Assembly: GCA_949130485.1 (NCBI GenBank)
Contig: OX422189.1
Coordinates: 9,119,220 to 9,183,219, forward strand
DNA from: Agelas oroides
Lineage: Eukaryota; Porifera; Demospongiae; Agelasida; Agelasidae
Direction of reading: 5' to 3'
Length of the DNA stretch: 64,000 nucleotides
This document shows, piece after piece, positions 1 to 26,812 of the stretch. Both the position numbers and the translations under genes were made by a program. Each line of letters opens with the position of its first letter. The first letter of the stretch is position 1. The notes below the pieces were generated by a model. That model was not told where the DNA came from. It saw only the letters and a program-made list of their open reading frames with translations, and searched no databases.

Positions 1-105
1 GCTGCATGTACAATGTATGTATATTGTACTGTATATGTGCACTACTGGAGCTTTTGTATTTTGTAGCGTTCGTTCAGTTTCATGGATCGTGGTGTTGTGT
101 TCAAG

Positions 106-15520
<15,415 letters not shown>

Positions 15521-18500
15521 CTGTATATCACTATACTAGTAAACTGTTACTAATGTCACTGGTATCGTCTTGTGTGACACAATGTGTAGTATGCTAATAC
15601 TTTTTACTTTTTGATTAATAGTTTGATTTTTGTACTTGTGATGTCATGTTATGCTTACACAGGAAGTTGAATTATTGCAACCGTATATAAATTTAATATT
15701 ACCTGTGAAGCACACAGCCCATGCATAGTATTATACAGAGTTTGCCACTGGTGTCTGAAGTTATATTCCAAACCAGAGCTAACAGGAAGTGTTAATTAGT
15801 GAACAAAACACTGTAGCCTACAGAAATTCTGCATTAACAAAGGAAGAAAGTTAGACAGATTTTTTTTAACATACAAGCTGCTTAATAAGTGACAAAATTC
15901 TGAACATTAACAGTGCCCTGACTGTACTGTTCATTTGGCCATGTATCTGTGTCAATTAAAGTTTCCCCTCACTCCTAGCTATAGTCCACTATTGGTGCAT
16001 GTGTCAAAGATTGTTTCTGCACTGCTCGGTCAGAGTGACTCCAACCTCAGACGATCACTGGCCACCATTGCCAGCTATGTTGGTCAAGATGAGAGAGTAC
16101 AGGTAGGCACAACACATCAGCATATAGCTCAGTCACAGTCCTAATCCCCAGAGCAATCCCCTCACCTCCCCTGCTGTATCCCTAACCATTATGCCTTGCC
16201 TCATGTTCTGAGAGCTATCATAAATGATGTAACAAATTGCATAGTGTTAGAGGTACTTTATTCTCCCTCTCCCCCCTCCTCCTCCCCCCTCCTCCCCCCT
16301 TCTCCTTCCCTTTCCTCCTTTATTCTTTCCCTTCATGCCCCCTCTCTCCCTCCACAATTTCATTCCCTATATCCCACCCCATGTATTGTACCCTTACCTC
16401 ACCCTCTGAAAGCTATCATAAATGATGTAACAAATTGCATACCATCAAAGGTGCTCTGTTTTCCCTCTCCCCCCACCCCTCTCTCCCTCCCTTCCTCCCT
16501 CCTCAATTCCGTCCTTTCTCCTTCCTTCTCCCTCCCCCAGAACACACCCTTCCCAGCCGAGGTGAAGGACCTCATGAAGAGACTGAAGACAGTGCTCAGT
16601 GCTACTGCCCAAATGAAGGTACTCATTCACCACCCACCACCCCTCACCCCTCACTCATCACCCCTCACTTATCCTCACCACCCCTCAGTTATCACCCACC
16701 ACCCCTCACTTATCACCCACCACCCCTCAATATTATCACCCCTCACTTATCACCCCTCACTCATCACCCCTCAATTATCACCCACCATCCCTCACTCATC
16801 ACCCCTCAATTATCACCCACCACCCCTCACTTATCACCCACCATTCCTCACTTATCACCCCTCACTTATCACCCCCCACACCTCCTCATCCCCTCCCTCA
16901 CTCATCATCCTCCACTCCTCTCTTAGCACCACGCACTTTTTACGTCCCCTCACACTGCATACTCCCACATTCCACTCTTCCATCTCTCATAACATCCACC
17001 ACACACCACACATTTTTCCCCCAATCCAAGCCTAAAATGTCGAAACATTCTGTCCAAATTCTCTCCCCATCTATCCATCCACCTCTTCACCTCACCACCC
17101 TTCCACCACACCAGCCTTCCACCTCTCACCCCTCCACCCTTCCACTTTTCCACTCTTCTACCCCTCCTTCCCCCCCTCACCCCTTACAGCATGTTACAGG
17201 CTCACCAGAATGACCCTGAGAAGCTGGTGGACCTCCACTATAGCCTGGCCAAGTCGTACGGTAACTCACCAGAGCTCAGACAGACGTGGCTAGACAGTAT
17301 GGCTACACTGCACCTCAAGTATGGCAACTACTCTGAGGTATGCAATGACATCATCATGATGTAATGGTGTTTAGCCTTCACCTTGTAGTATTATGATGAT
17401 TCCTCCTGCAGGCTGCTCACTGCTGCATACACATAGCAGGTCTCGTGGCACAGTACCTCAAGATCAAAGGTATACCCCTCCCCTCCCCTCTCTTCCACTT
17501 GCCTCCCTTCCTGTCCTCCCCTCTCCTCTTCCTCTGTTCCTCCTTTCATCCTTTTCCTTCCTCCCATGCACAAATGATACAAAATGTACAAATATAGGTT
17601 CAATCATATGGGATTTCAAATAGTTAAGACATTTTGGGGTTGCTTAGGGAGTCGACCCAGAAATCTGAATGGACAAAGTTATGTTCTGGATGTTGCATCC
17701 CTATGTGAGAGTACATCTTCCTGTTTGAGGCAATTGTGTTTCACCTGCAGGTAAGTACCCGGCTGGCTGTGCTGCCTTTCGCCTGGTCTCACCCAACGTT
17801 GAACTGGAGGAGAGCGGGATCAAAGAGGACAAGGAACAGTCTGAGGAACAGACATATACTGAGGTGAGGATGTGAGGGTGTGTGGGGTGAGGAGAGGGGG
17901 AAGTGAGTGTGAGGGTGTGGGGATGTGAAGGTATGGGGGGAATTAAGTGGTCTTGTTCCAGGCTCTCCCCAAGCATGAGTGAAACTGCTAAGAACAAGGC
18001 TAGGGGAGAAGGGTGCGTGAATTACGTGGTTTTGTCATTAGCTCTCACTTCTCCTTTCTCCACTTTCTACGCACCAACACAACACACCTCATGTGCACAC
18101 ACACACACACACACACTCACAGCATAATCTTCAACTACCTGGAACACGCTGAGAGGTACGAAATGATGGCAGAAGTCTTCAAACTACTGCAGCCATTCTA
18201 TGAGAAACAGAGAGACTTTAAGGTAGGGGAAATTCCCTTCTTGTCTAATTTCATTTTATATTAACTTTTCTGTACAGTGGTACCTTATACGTTGTGGTTC
18301 TGATAGAAGTACTTTACTAAAAAAGTAGACAAATGTCGCTAAATCTGTTTTCTTGTCACCCTCCTTTTCTCCTCCACTCCTCCGAGTTCTGTCCCCTCTT
18401 CTCCCCTCCCCTCTCCTCCTCTTTTCTCCCCCCTCCCTTCCCTCTACCTTCCCTCACTCCCTCCCTCTCTTTCCCTCCCCTCTCCACAGCACATGACAGA

Positions 18501-19619
18501 GATGTATGGCAAGCTACATTCTGCCTTCAGGAAGGTGGTAGACATTATGGCTACAGGGAAGAGATACCTTGCCACCTACTCAGTCAGGGTTGCTTTCTTT
18601 GGCAAGGTGGGCCATGCAACAGTTGACCATCAGAGTACCTCACTAGCTTGTTCAAGAACTACTGTAATCCCCTCCTCTCCTGATCCTTCCTCTTCCTCTC
18701 TTCTTCACTCTCCTTCTCTCTTTCTCTCTCCCTCCCTCTTCTCCCTCCATACTATTAAACAATGTTCAAATGCTGCTGTATTCAACTTCACTTCTCTGTT
18801 AATCTTTCTTTTTTCCTTTGTTTCTTATGCTCCTCTGCCTCCTCTCTCCCTCCCCACACCCTCCCCTCCCTCCTCTCCCTCTCCTCCCTCCTCTTCCTCC
18901 CTCCTCTCCCTCCTCTCCCTCCTCTCCCTCCTCTCCTCCCTCTTCTCCAGCCATTTGGAGACGACCATATGAGAAACAATATATCTACAAGGAGCCACAC
19001 GTCACTACCCTAGCAGAGCTGACTCTGCGACTGCAGAAACTCTACTCCAAGAAATTTGGAGCTGAGCTCGTTCACATCATTCAAGAGTCAGGGAAGGTGA
19101 GGGTGTGAGGGGAGAGTGGGTGCAGCGTGTGTAGGAGTGTATGAGATGTAGGTGTGTGTTTGTGTGGGGGTGTGAGTGTGTGTGTAGGAGGTGTGTGGAT
19201 GATTGTGTGGGGTGTGGGTGTGTGAGTGTGTGTGGAAGGTGTGTAGATGCATGTATGATCGTGTGGGGTGTGGGTGTGTGGGAGTGTAGATGTGTTGGTG
19301 TACAGGTACAAAGTGAGTGGAGTAGCTTCTCATCAAATTCTGATAGTAGTATGGAATTGAAATTGCATCATCCTCTCATTCCTTCCCACACACACTCACA
19401 GGTAAACCCCTCCTCCCTGGAGCTAGACCACGCCCACATCCAGATCACCTATGTGGAGCCATACTTCACCTCAGAGGAGCTTCAGGAACGGAGGACCAAG
19501 TTTGAGCGGGAAAATAAGATCAGTCGGTTCGTCTTCGAGACTCCCTTCACCCCTGACAGTAGAGCACACGGCCAAGTCACACAACAGTGCATGAGGAAGA
19601 CCATTCTTACCAGTATGTG

Positions 19620-19976
19620 CAGTGGCCATTCATTCCAGTGGTTCCATTCCATTCAGTGCAGTGATTCCATTCCATTCATTGCAGTGGTTCCATTCCATTA
19701 AATGCAGTGGTTCCATTCCATTAAATGCAGTGGTTCCATTCCATTCAGCGCAGTGGCTCCATTCCATTCAGTGCAGTGGTTCCATTCCATTCAGTGCAGT
19801 GGCTCCATTCCATTCAGTGCAGTGGTTCCATTCTATCCAGTGCAGTGGTTCCATTCCATTCAGTGCAGTGGCTCCATTCCATTCAGTGCAGTGGTTCCAT
19901 TCTATCCAGTGCAGTGGTTCCATTCCATTCAGTGTGGTGGTTCCATTCCATTCAGTGCAGTGGTTCCATTTAGTGT
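19620..19976. repeat. 23-bp minisatellite, expanded allele (about 15 units)
   Basis: The unit TTCCATTCCATTCAGTGCAG with TGG variants; its counterpart at 10,120-10,196 has about three units. ORFs reading FHSIQCSGSIPF are translations of the repeat. Confidence 0.9.
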
Positions 19977-20091
19977 TGTTTAGTTAATTCTGCAAGTAAA
20001 TAGCTCAGGAGAGAATCCATGCTGAGTGGTTTTCTCAGTCTAAATGCTTAGAACTCTTGCCTCATATTGGAATAAAGATGTTTTGCTGTAC

Positions 20092-20215
20092 ATAATTATA
20101 GAGGATTGTGAGGGCTGGTGGTTGTCCGGTTGCCGTAGCTCAGTGGCAGAGTACTGGCTACACAAGCCAGAGGTTTCCTGGTTTCGATTCCCGGCGACTG
20201 CCAGCCTTCACATTT
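20092..20215 (+). mobile_element. tRNA-derived SINE-like element, copy 3 (core 20129-20199)
   Basis: Best preserved copy: acceptor GTTGCCG/CGGCGAC pairs throughout (one G-U), A box TAGCTCAGTGG, B box GGTTTCGATTCC, anticodon stem CTGGC/GCCAG. The 7-nt loop TACACAA lacks U33, which argues against a working tRNA. Confidence 0.6.
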
Positions 20216-20821
20216 TCCTCTATTTTCACCTCAAAACATCTAAATTCTCTGTATTCCAACATGAGGCAAGAGTTCTAAGCAAGCACGTGCAGTGTTGTTT
20301 TTAGATGTGTACTGTACTTCAACAATGTTACATCGTACAGCCTAGCTTCAAGCTGTGTTTAGAAATTTGCACAGGGGAGCACACAATTGTGTACACATAT
20401 TTAAATCATCATCGCTAATGACAAACATACATGCATGCCACATAGCTAGTTAGCTAATACTTTTAAGAGCATAGTCTACTTTGTATAAGCTCCTGCCTTA
20501 CTGCAGTTTGATGTATTCCCTACTCTCGTGAATACATTAAACTGCACTGTGAGTTACATTCCCTAGACAGAGCAGCACGAGCCTGAAAGGTGAATGCTGT
20601 TCCGTATCTGTGGGATGTTACCCCTAGCAACCCACTGCCACACCCTTTATCACCACCCATTTCACTTCATGTTATTCAAGTTCAAAGATTTGGTTGCTGA
20701 GCAACAAAGGATTACAAATTTCATACACCCTATAGAATCCCATGGTGCACGCATGTACACATACAAACACACACACACACACAAATCCAAGGGTATGCTT
20801 TTACTTTGATGCACACCATCT

Positions 20822-22585
20822 CTACTGGACATACACTTCTAGTAGTTCCAGTGCTATATCAGACCAGTAATTGGAGGCAGTCAAGCATAGTCGCAGCTCG
20901 ATTCTATCTGTGGTAGGACTGGTTAGGTTCTTGGTGAACCATGGTGGATTGTTGAACTGACAGCATGTGCCACCACCCTCACAAACCTGGCCATCCCAGA
21001 GTGTGGCATCCGGATAGAAGCGATACCCTCCATTCCAAGTACTTTCTGTTCGTGTACCCTCACAAAAATAGTCATTACCCACAAAAGGAGGTGAACGGTA
21101 GGTGTTACCATTATCACATGGACATCGATATCTTTGGTGGTTACTGCTATGACTTCCAGTGAACAAGCCACTAGCAAATGTCCAGATGTGGTGGCGTGAA
21201 CCAGAAGCTCCATGAGTCAGAGACAGACCATCCACATACTGACCATCAATGCCTTGGCTACTTGCATGGTACCCATAAAAAGCATAGTTTAGACCCCACT
21301 GGTAAGCCAGTGCCCTGCCACACACTCTCCTGTACTGAGAGCCACCCACACTGAATGTAGTGGACCAACAACTACCACTACTAGAGTTAGCTCGTCCACA
21401 TGTCCTCCTTGAATAAGATGTGAGCTTAAGTCCTGCAGGACAGTCATGGCTGGGGTCTGTCATGTTAAGAAATACAACTCTCCTCCATTCTCCTGTACCT
21501 CCACATGACCAGGTCATACCAGGTGGACCTTGCTCTCCTTTCTCACCCTTATTGCCTTGAATTCCCTTCATGCCTTTTGTGCCTGCTTCACCTTTTTGTC
21601 CCACGTCTCCCTTTTCACCAGTTTCTCCTCGTTGACCTGGAGGTCCCATATCACCCTTGAGGCCTCTCTCTCCCATGTCACCTTTAGCTCCAACTACTCC
21701 TTGTTCCCCCTTTGATCCATCTTTACCTTGTATCCCAGGAGGACCCTCTGGACCTGATGGACCTGGAGGACCAACCACACCTTGCTGTCCTTTCTCACCC
21801 TTGAAGCCTGTGTGGCCAACATTTCCCTTCATGCCTTTTGTGCCTGCTTCACCTTTTTGGCCTATGTCTCCTTTTTCACCAGTTTCTCCTCGTGGACCTG
21901 GAGGTCCCATGTCACCCTTGAGGCCTCTCTCTCCCATGTCACCTTTAGTTCCAACTACTCCTTGTTCCCCCTTTGATCCATCTTTACCTTGTACCCCAGG
22001 AGGACCCTCTGAGCCAGATGGACCTGGAGGACCAACCACACCTTCTCTACCTTTCTCACCCTTGTAGCCTGGGTACCCAACATTTCCCTGCATCCCTCTG
22101 CTGCCTGGTTCACCTTTCTGGCCCATGTCTCCTGGTTCTCCCTTTGTTCCTTTCTCAGCAGGAGGCCCCTCTGGTCCCTGAAGTCCTTGCGGTCCAACTG
22201 GCCCTCTTTGGCCAGCTATTCCTTGTGGTCCAGGTGGTCCAGTGTCACCTGGTTCTCCCTTGGGTCCTGGCTTGAGGGTGCATTTGGTGTGATTGTACTC
22301 ATTCTTGTTGCAGTCCATGTAGGATACCAATTTCATTTCAATGATCTCAGTCAGGGCATTGCTCAGAATTTCTGTAGCAGAAAGCATGTCAGGATCTTCA
22401 TCAGCTTGTCGTACATTTCGCTTGAGTTGACCTTTGACCAGCAGCTCTCCTGGAAGCTTACGTAGCAGTTCATTTTGTGTATCTGCCAGCTCCTTGGCTA
22501 CTTTTGACAGCTCATTTCCCACACACTTGATCAGAATCAGACTATAACACAACAACAATACAAAAAACACAACAATGTCTTGCAA
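20822..22585 (-). CDS. Collagen-like protein B (duplicate of A), start codon not apparent
   Basis: An open frame of about 587 codons closely matches collagen A: same signal/anchor, KRNVR motif, Gly-X-Y region and Cys-rich C-terminal domain ([18 protein letters not shown]). It has an extra collagen block ([17 protein letters not shown] appears twice more) and no TAPPT linker. A deletion of about 50 bp removed the segment that in copy A carries the ATG. The frame here begins with TTG, and the upstream in-frame sequence, running through the 12-bp repeats to a TAA near 22,718, has no ATG. The first internal Met lies after the anchor. Either an upstream coding exon supplies the start or the gene is dead. 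The body has no stop or frameshift. Confidence 0.7.
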   Translation of the reverse strand: MQDIVVFFVLLLCYSLILIKCVGNELSKVAKELADTQNELLRKLPGELLVKGQLKRNVRQADEDPDMLSATEILSNALTEIIEMKLVSYMDCNKNEYNHTKCTLKPGPKGEPGDTGPPGPQGIAGQRGPVGPQGLQGPEGPPAEKGTKGEPGDMGQKGEPGSRGMQGNVGYPGYKGEKGREGVVGPPGPSGSEGPPGVQGKDGSKGEQGVVGTKGDMGERGLKGDMGPPGPRGETGEKGDIGQKGEAGTKGMKGNVGHTGFKGEKGQQGVVGPPGPSGPEGPPGIQGKDGSKGEQGVVGAKGDMGERGLKGDMGPPGQRGETGEKGDVGQKGEAGTKGMKGIQGNKGEKGEQGPPGMTWSCGGTGEWRRVVFLNMTDPSHDCPAGLKLTSYSRRTCGRANSSSGSCWSTTFSVGGSQYRRVCGRALAYQWGLNYAFYGYHASSQGIDGQYVDGLSLTHGASGSRHHIWTFASGLFTGSHSSNHQRYRCPCDNGNTYRSPPFVGNDYFCEGTRTESTWNGGYRFYPDATLWDGQVCEGGGTCCQFNNPPWFTKNLTSPTTDRIELRLCLTASNYWSDIALELLEVYVQ

Positions 22586-22593
22586 AATTCCAA

Positions 22594-22657
22594 TGACCTG
22601 ACTGATAACCTGACTGATAACCTGACTGATAACCTGACTGATTACCTGACTGATAAT
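22594..22657. repeat. 12-bp minisatellite, short allele (about 5 units)
   Basis: Same CTGACTGATAAC unit as 12,814-13,594, in the same place upstream of the collagen frame. Confidence 0.9.
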
Positions 22658-22919
22658 GTGGCAAAAAAACCCACCAGTCCAAAGTGAGCCAGTTAGTAAT
22701 GTGACGTGTGGATATTGTTAGTTGTATCAACAGTAGTAACGTGTGGTAGTGCTCACTACTGAAAGATGTGGTACTGTGTGGAATTCATTGTCAATCTGTT
22801 TCATGTCAAATACTGTATGTGTACTTCTATTGTGAGAAGAGCAAGTGAAGATAAGCAGTTGCTTTTGTCTTCTGTTGTGAAGCACATAGGAATGCCAGAT
22901 ATCTTGTTTCATTATCTCA

Positions 22920-22956
<37 letters not shown>

Positions 22957-23506
22957 CCTCTCACTGGTTTCCATATGTGAAGAAGCGTATCCAAGTGATT
23001 GACCAAGAACAGTTTGAACTCTCAGCCATTGAGGTGGGTCGGTCATGATACAACAGTTGTAACACTACTAACATGTACTGTCTTGGTTCAGAAAATAGCT
23101 TTGATAGAAGTTGGCTGTGTTGTTACTCAGCAGACATTCCTTCTTGCCGGCCTCGTATCAGAGGCAAGGTTGGACCTTATCGCAGACACGATTTACTCTC
23201 TCCCATGCATGAACTGCTTTCTGTGGAGTAGCTAGCTGGTAAAGAAGCCAGACCATTGTGTATTCTGCATAGCCCCATGAGATCACCTTCCCTTTACACT
23301 CCATCTCCCCCCCTCCCCCTCCTCCCCTCCCCACCTCCTCACTTCTCCTTTCTCTCTCCTCCCAAACAGGTAGCCATTGAGGCAATGGACAAGAAGATGT
23401 TTGACCTGTCCTCCACTGTCCAGATGGACCCTCCTGACCTCAAGCGACTCCAACTACTACTCCAGGGATCCATCAGCACACAGGCAAGAGCAACAAAATT
23501 TGGGGG

Positions 23507-23538
<32 letters not shown>

Positions 23539-23565
23539 TGGAAATATTAATACAAGTTGGACCAG

Positions 23566-23627
<62 letters not shown>

Positions 23628-24001
23628 TTTGTCTGTTTGTCTGTGTAGCCTTGCCCCACCCAGCGTTTGGAAAGGAGGCCTGGGACACGATCTCACATGC
23701 ATGACCTAAAATCTTTGTTCTTCATGGGTACTCTGAAATGATTCTCACTTTTCACAATCTGGTTCCGGCTTCACAACTGGTGATTTATTTCAACTTTCTT
23801 TCCTCTCTTGCAGGTCAACCAAGGAGTACAGGAGTACACCATCTTCCTCCGTGAGCCACAGCTAGCTGCACAGCCCAAGAAACACACTGAACGTCTCAAG
23901 GAAGTGTATAGGTAGGTGTTTGTGTGTGCATGTGTGTGATGTGCTTGTGCATGTATAGTACATTATATAGGTGTGCATGTGTGTATGTGTGTACGCTTAT
24001 G

Positions 24002-24041
<40 letters not shown>

Positions 24042-24871
24042 TGTAGGTGTGTGCATGGTGTACTTATACAGTTATGCACTTCTATGCAACACAATCAACC
24101 CTCCCCTTACCCTCCCCTCCCCCTTGTCCCCCCCCTCCCTCACAGGTCTTTCATGCAGGTATGCCAGGAGGCTCTTGACCTGAATGGCCACCTGATCTCC
24201 ACTGACCAGCTGATGTACCAGGACGAGCTGAGGAACAAGTTCCAACAAATGCAGGCCACCCTCACACCACTGCTCCAGGCAGAGGAGAAGGTGTGTAGTG
24301 TGTCTGTCTCTCTGTCTGTCTATCTGTCTGTGCATGCTATTTGTGCAGTTCATTTGTGTACCAGGAGTGTATGTACACAGTAAGGGTAGCACAATTGGTA
24401 TGATATACTGCTGTGTATAAATGATCCACACAAAGACAATATTAATCTAAGTGTTCATCCAATTCCCCCCCCCCCCCCCCCCCAACCCCGCACACATACA
24501 CACACACACACACATATACTCCAGCCCACGTTGTCTTCCTCACAGAGCGACACATTCCCCTGCAACAAAAGGTCTCCCATGAAAGCGGACCCCCATCGGA
24601 TGTCCACCATTTTATTCCACTCCATCAGCGGAAGCAAATAACTGTATATCACTATACTAGTAAACTGTTACTAATGTCACTGGTATCGTGTTGTGTGACA
24701 CAATGTGTAGTATGCAAATACTTTTTACTTTTTGATTAATAGTTTTGATTTTTGTACTTGTGAAGTCATGTTTATGCTTACACAGGAAGTTGGATTATTG
24801 ACGGTTTATAATTACCATAATTAAAAGCTTGTTACCTGTGAAGCCTGTGTGTGTGTATACATGTTAATGCT

Positions 24872-24938
24872 TAGTCTCGCAAGCCACACCCTTCACAATT
24901 AAGAGGAAGGGTGCGGAGAGTGTGGCTTGCAAGACTAG
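24872..24938. mobile_element. Short palindromic element (AGTCTCGCAAGCCACACCC family)
   Basis: The left arm TAGTCTCGCAAGCCACACCC and the right arm GTGTGGCTTGCAAGACTA are inverted repeats around a short loop. A second member with a longer interior is at 60,069-60,323. It is absent from the equivalent position of duplication copy 1, so it inserted after the duplication. Confidence 0.75.
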
Positions 24939-25575
24939 TTAATTCTATGTGGGCAGCAGCAGTGTTACTAGTGCCACTGTAGTATGATGACTTGTATAAG
25001 TACATAAGGTAGGCACCCAAGTATATTGATAGTTTGTGATGCTCACACTGTTGTCACAATTAATTATACAATGACATACAAACCTACGTCTAATCATATA
25101 TATAGCCAGCCCACGCACCTTGCCTTTTTTCTTTTGTTTACATATTGGTTTCTAAGCTGCACTGCTTGTAGAAGGAAAACACCCTAATTTGGATGCCCCA
25201 TCCTCAACTCTAGGGACCATGCAAGAAGCCGCCATGTGTGTACAGAACACATACATACAGAGGGGAGGGGAAGTTTCAATCAAATGCTGTCATTTTGTGC
25301 TTGTCTGTTTTTCATTATGCAAGCAAACAACAACAAAAAAACAGTCCAGTGATAATTAAGTTGGATTGATGAAAATATGTACAGTCTTAAAAACACATGC
25401 CGATGTATTGTCCCCAAAACTTTTGAATTTATAAAAAAAAAACAAAAAAAAACAAATTATGTATTAAAAAATTATGTATAAAAAATATTTACCTGAACAA
25501 ATAACCACTTGGTATCTACAGCAAACAAGTACAATAATCACCTACAAGCTACACTATGGATGCATGAATGTATAC

Positions 25576-25833
25576 CACTGTAAAAACAGATTGGTTGTTT
25601 TAACCACAGAGTGGTTACCCTGATTTCATGTCTTAATTTGGTAATTGTAAAGAACAACCAGAGAAGTAGTTTCCTCGTTGTTTCCTCCACTTTTCCTCAT
25701 TTCAGAATAAAGAAAAGAGGAAGAAACAACAAGGAAACTGGTTGTCTTATACAATTGGCCTATAGTACCAAAGTAAACCATGCAACCTGGGTAACCACTC
25801 TCCAGTTAAAACAACCAATCTGTTTTTACAGTG
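25576..25833. mobile_element. Foldback MITE with about 29-bp terminal inverted repeats
   Basis: The ends CACTGTAAAAACAGATTGGT and ACCAATCTGTTTTTACAGTG are perfect inverted repeats with possible ATAC flanks. The interior is itself partly palindromic (GTTTCCTCGTTGTTTCCTC versus GAAACAACAAGGAAAC). No ORF. Absent from duplication copy 1, so it is younger than the duplication. Confidence 0.85.
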
Positions 25834-25869
25834 ATACAAACAGTGAAATTAGGAAGAAAGACTGATTTT

Positions 25870-26250
25870 TTAACATACAAGCTGCTTGATAAGTGACGAA
25901 ATTCTGGCGAGTCCTACAGATGAACTTTGGTTACGCGCAACTTCTAACGATTCCAAAGACGAATTGGTGGCCAAGGCCTTTCCAATCACTTCAATGTCTC
26001 GGTCATCGAGTCCACACTCATTCATACTGAGATGAATGAGTGCATCAGCTTTTCATATCAAGTTTCCGAGGGCTTCAATGTCACTATGAAGAAGTCTCGT
26101 ACTAAGATTAGCGTTAGGCCAGTAGGACAGGATTTTGAGGTTAGCAACCCTTTTGTGAAAGCAGTCAATGCTCCAGCGTCAAGTGTGCATGATGTGGCAT
26201 CAAGAGCAAGTGGCACCGGTAGGTGACCCTTGCCCAAGATTCTCCCTAGC
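25870..26250 (-). pseudogene. LRR remnant of an NLR (frameshift and stop)
   Basis: Minus-strand translation gives leucine-rich repeats of ribonuclease-inhibitor type (ALIHLSMNECGLDDRDIEVI, then GKALATNSSLESLEV) ending at a TAA at 25,870. An in-frame TGA lies just upstream (after LGNLI), and a one-base shift separates the 26,090-26,250 part (LTLILVRDFF). It is downstream of, and on the same strand as, the NACHT gene at 26,813-28,660, so it is probably that gene's former LRR tail. The last roughly 35 bases belong to the duplicated unit. Confidence 0.65.
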
Positions 26251-26812
26251 ATGCCAAGGTCTTGGCAGCCTAGTTTGAAATGCCTCTTTACCGACCAATG
26301 ACGCGTTTTAGCGTCATGAAATTAGTGTTCCTGTATGACCAATGACGCGTTTTAGCGTCATGAATACATACCTGTATTTTCAAGTCTTTTCCCCAAGATA
26401 GCGGTGAATTACGGATTTCCTTCTTCGGTAACTGTATTCATTACACCTACCGGAAGCTAAATTGGGCGCACTTGAGGTGTAATAGCGTACGTATGAGCCG
26501 GAAGTTCAACGTAGCGAACCGTGTGATGCTATCGCAGACGAAGACGCGATCTTTATCGAAACCGATCTCAAGAAGTAAATAAGGTACAGAGATGAAACTA
26601 AAAGCTACAAATAGCTAAAAGAAAGCTCTAACCTCGCTGCAGATTCCAAAGGAAACAGGGCTGTAACAGCAAAGTTACAAGTGTCAGAAGATACCGAAGA
26701 CCGCGACTTCCGGTTTGAAAAGTTTACGTTTATCTGCAGGCTTTTGCTTCAGTGGTAAGCTTCAAAACTACAGCGTAGCTAGGCAAAGCCTAGGGTTATC
26801 CATTGCTTTTTA
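26251..26812. other. Spacer between NLR ORF and LRR remnant, with hairpin repeats
   Basis: It contains a 45-bp direct repeat (26,287-26,366). Each unit carries the palindrome TGACGCGTTTTAGCGTCA. No coding sequence is recognisable. It could be an intron of the NLR gene or an insertion that cut the LRRs off. Confidence 0.5.

Larger units (their letters stand above)
15985..24641 (+). pseudogene. Duplicated DOCK DHR2 exon cassette with frameshifts
   Basis: Fourteen exons matching the last 14 of the DOCK gene: 15985-16102, 16541-16618, 17200-17337, 17412-17469, 17751-17863, 18123-18222, 18490-18606, 18951-19096, 19402-19612, 22957-23033, 23370-23483, 23814-23911, 24146-24290, 24546-24641. Relative to copy 1, the first has a 4-nt insertion (GCAT). 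The sixth has a 23-nt deletion. The seventh has an in-frame change (YFRVAFFGK to YSVRVAFFGK). The eighth has a 2-nt insertion. Three of 14 exons therefore break the frame, while splice sites and the other exons are intact. No 5' exons or start were duplicated. Probably a pseudogene, or an unused 3' cassette. Confidence 0.85.
15902..25906. repeat. Segmental tandem duplication, copy 2
   Basis: About 10.0 kb, colinear with 6,747-15,901. It is longer mainly because of inserted palindromic elements in its 3' tail (24,872-24,938 and 25,576-25,833) and a longer 23-bp minisatellite, and shorter at the 12-bp minisatellite. The unit ends inside the last codons of an LRR remnant, so the unduplicated flank on the right was NLR-derived. 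Confidence 0.9.

Noticed and set aside
19622..19987. ORF of FHSIQCSGSIPF repeats
   Set aside because: Translation of the 23-bp minisatellite.
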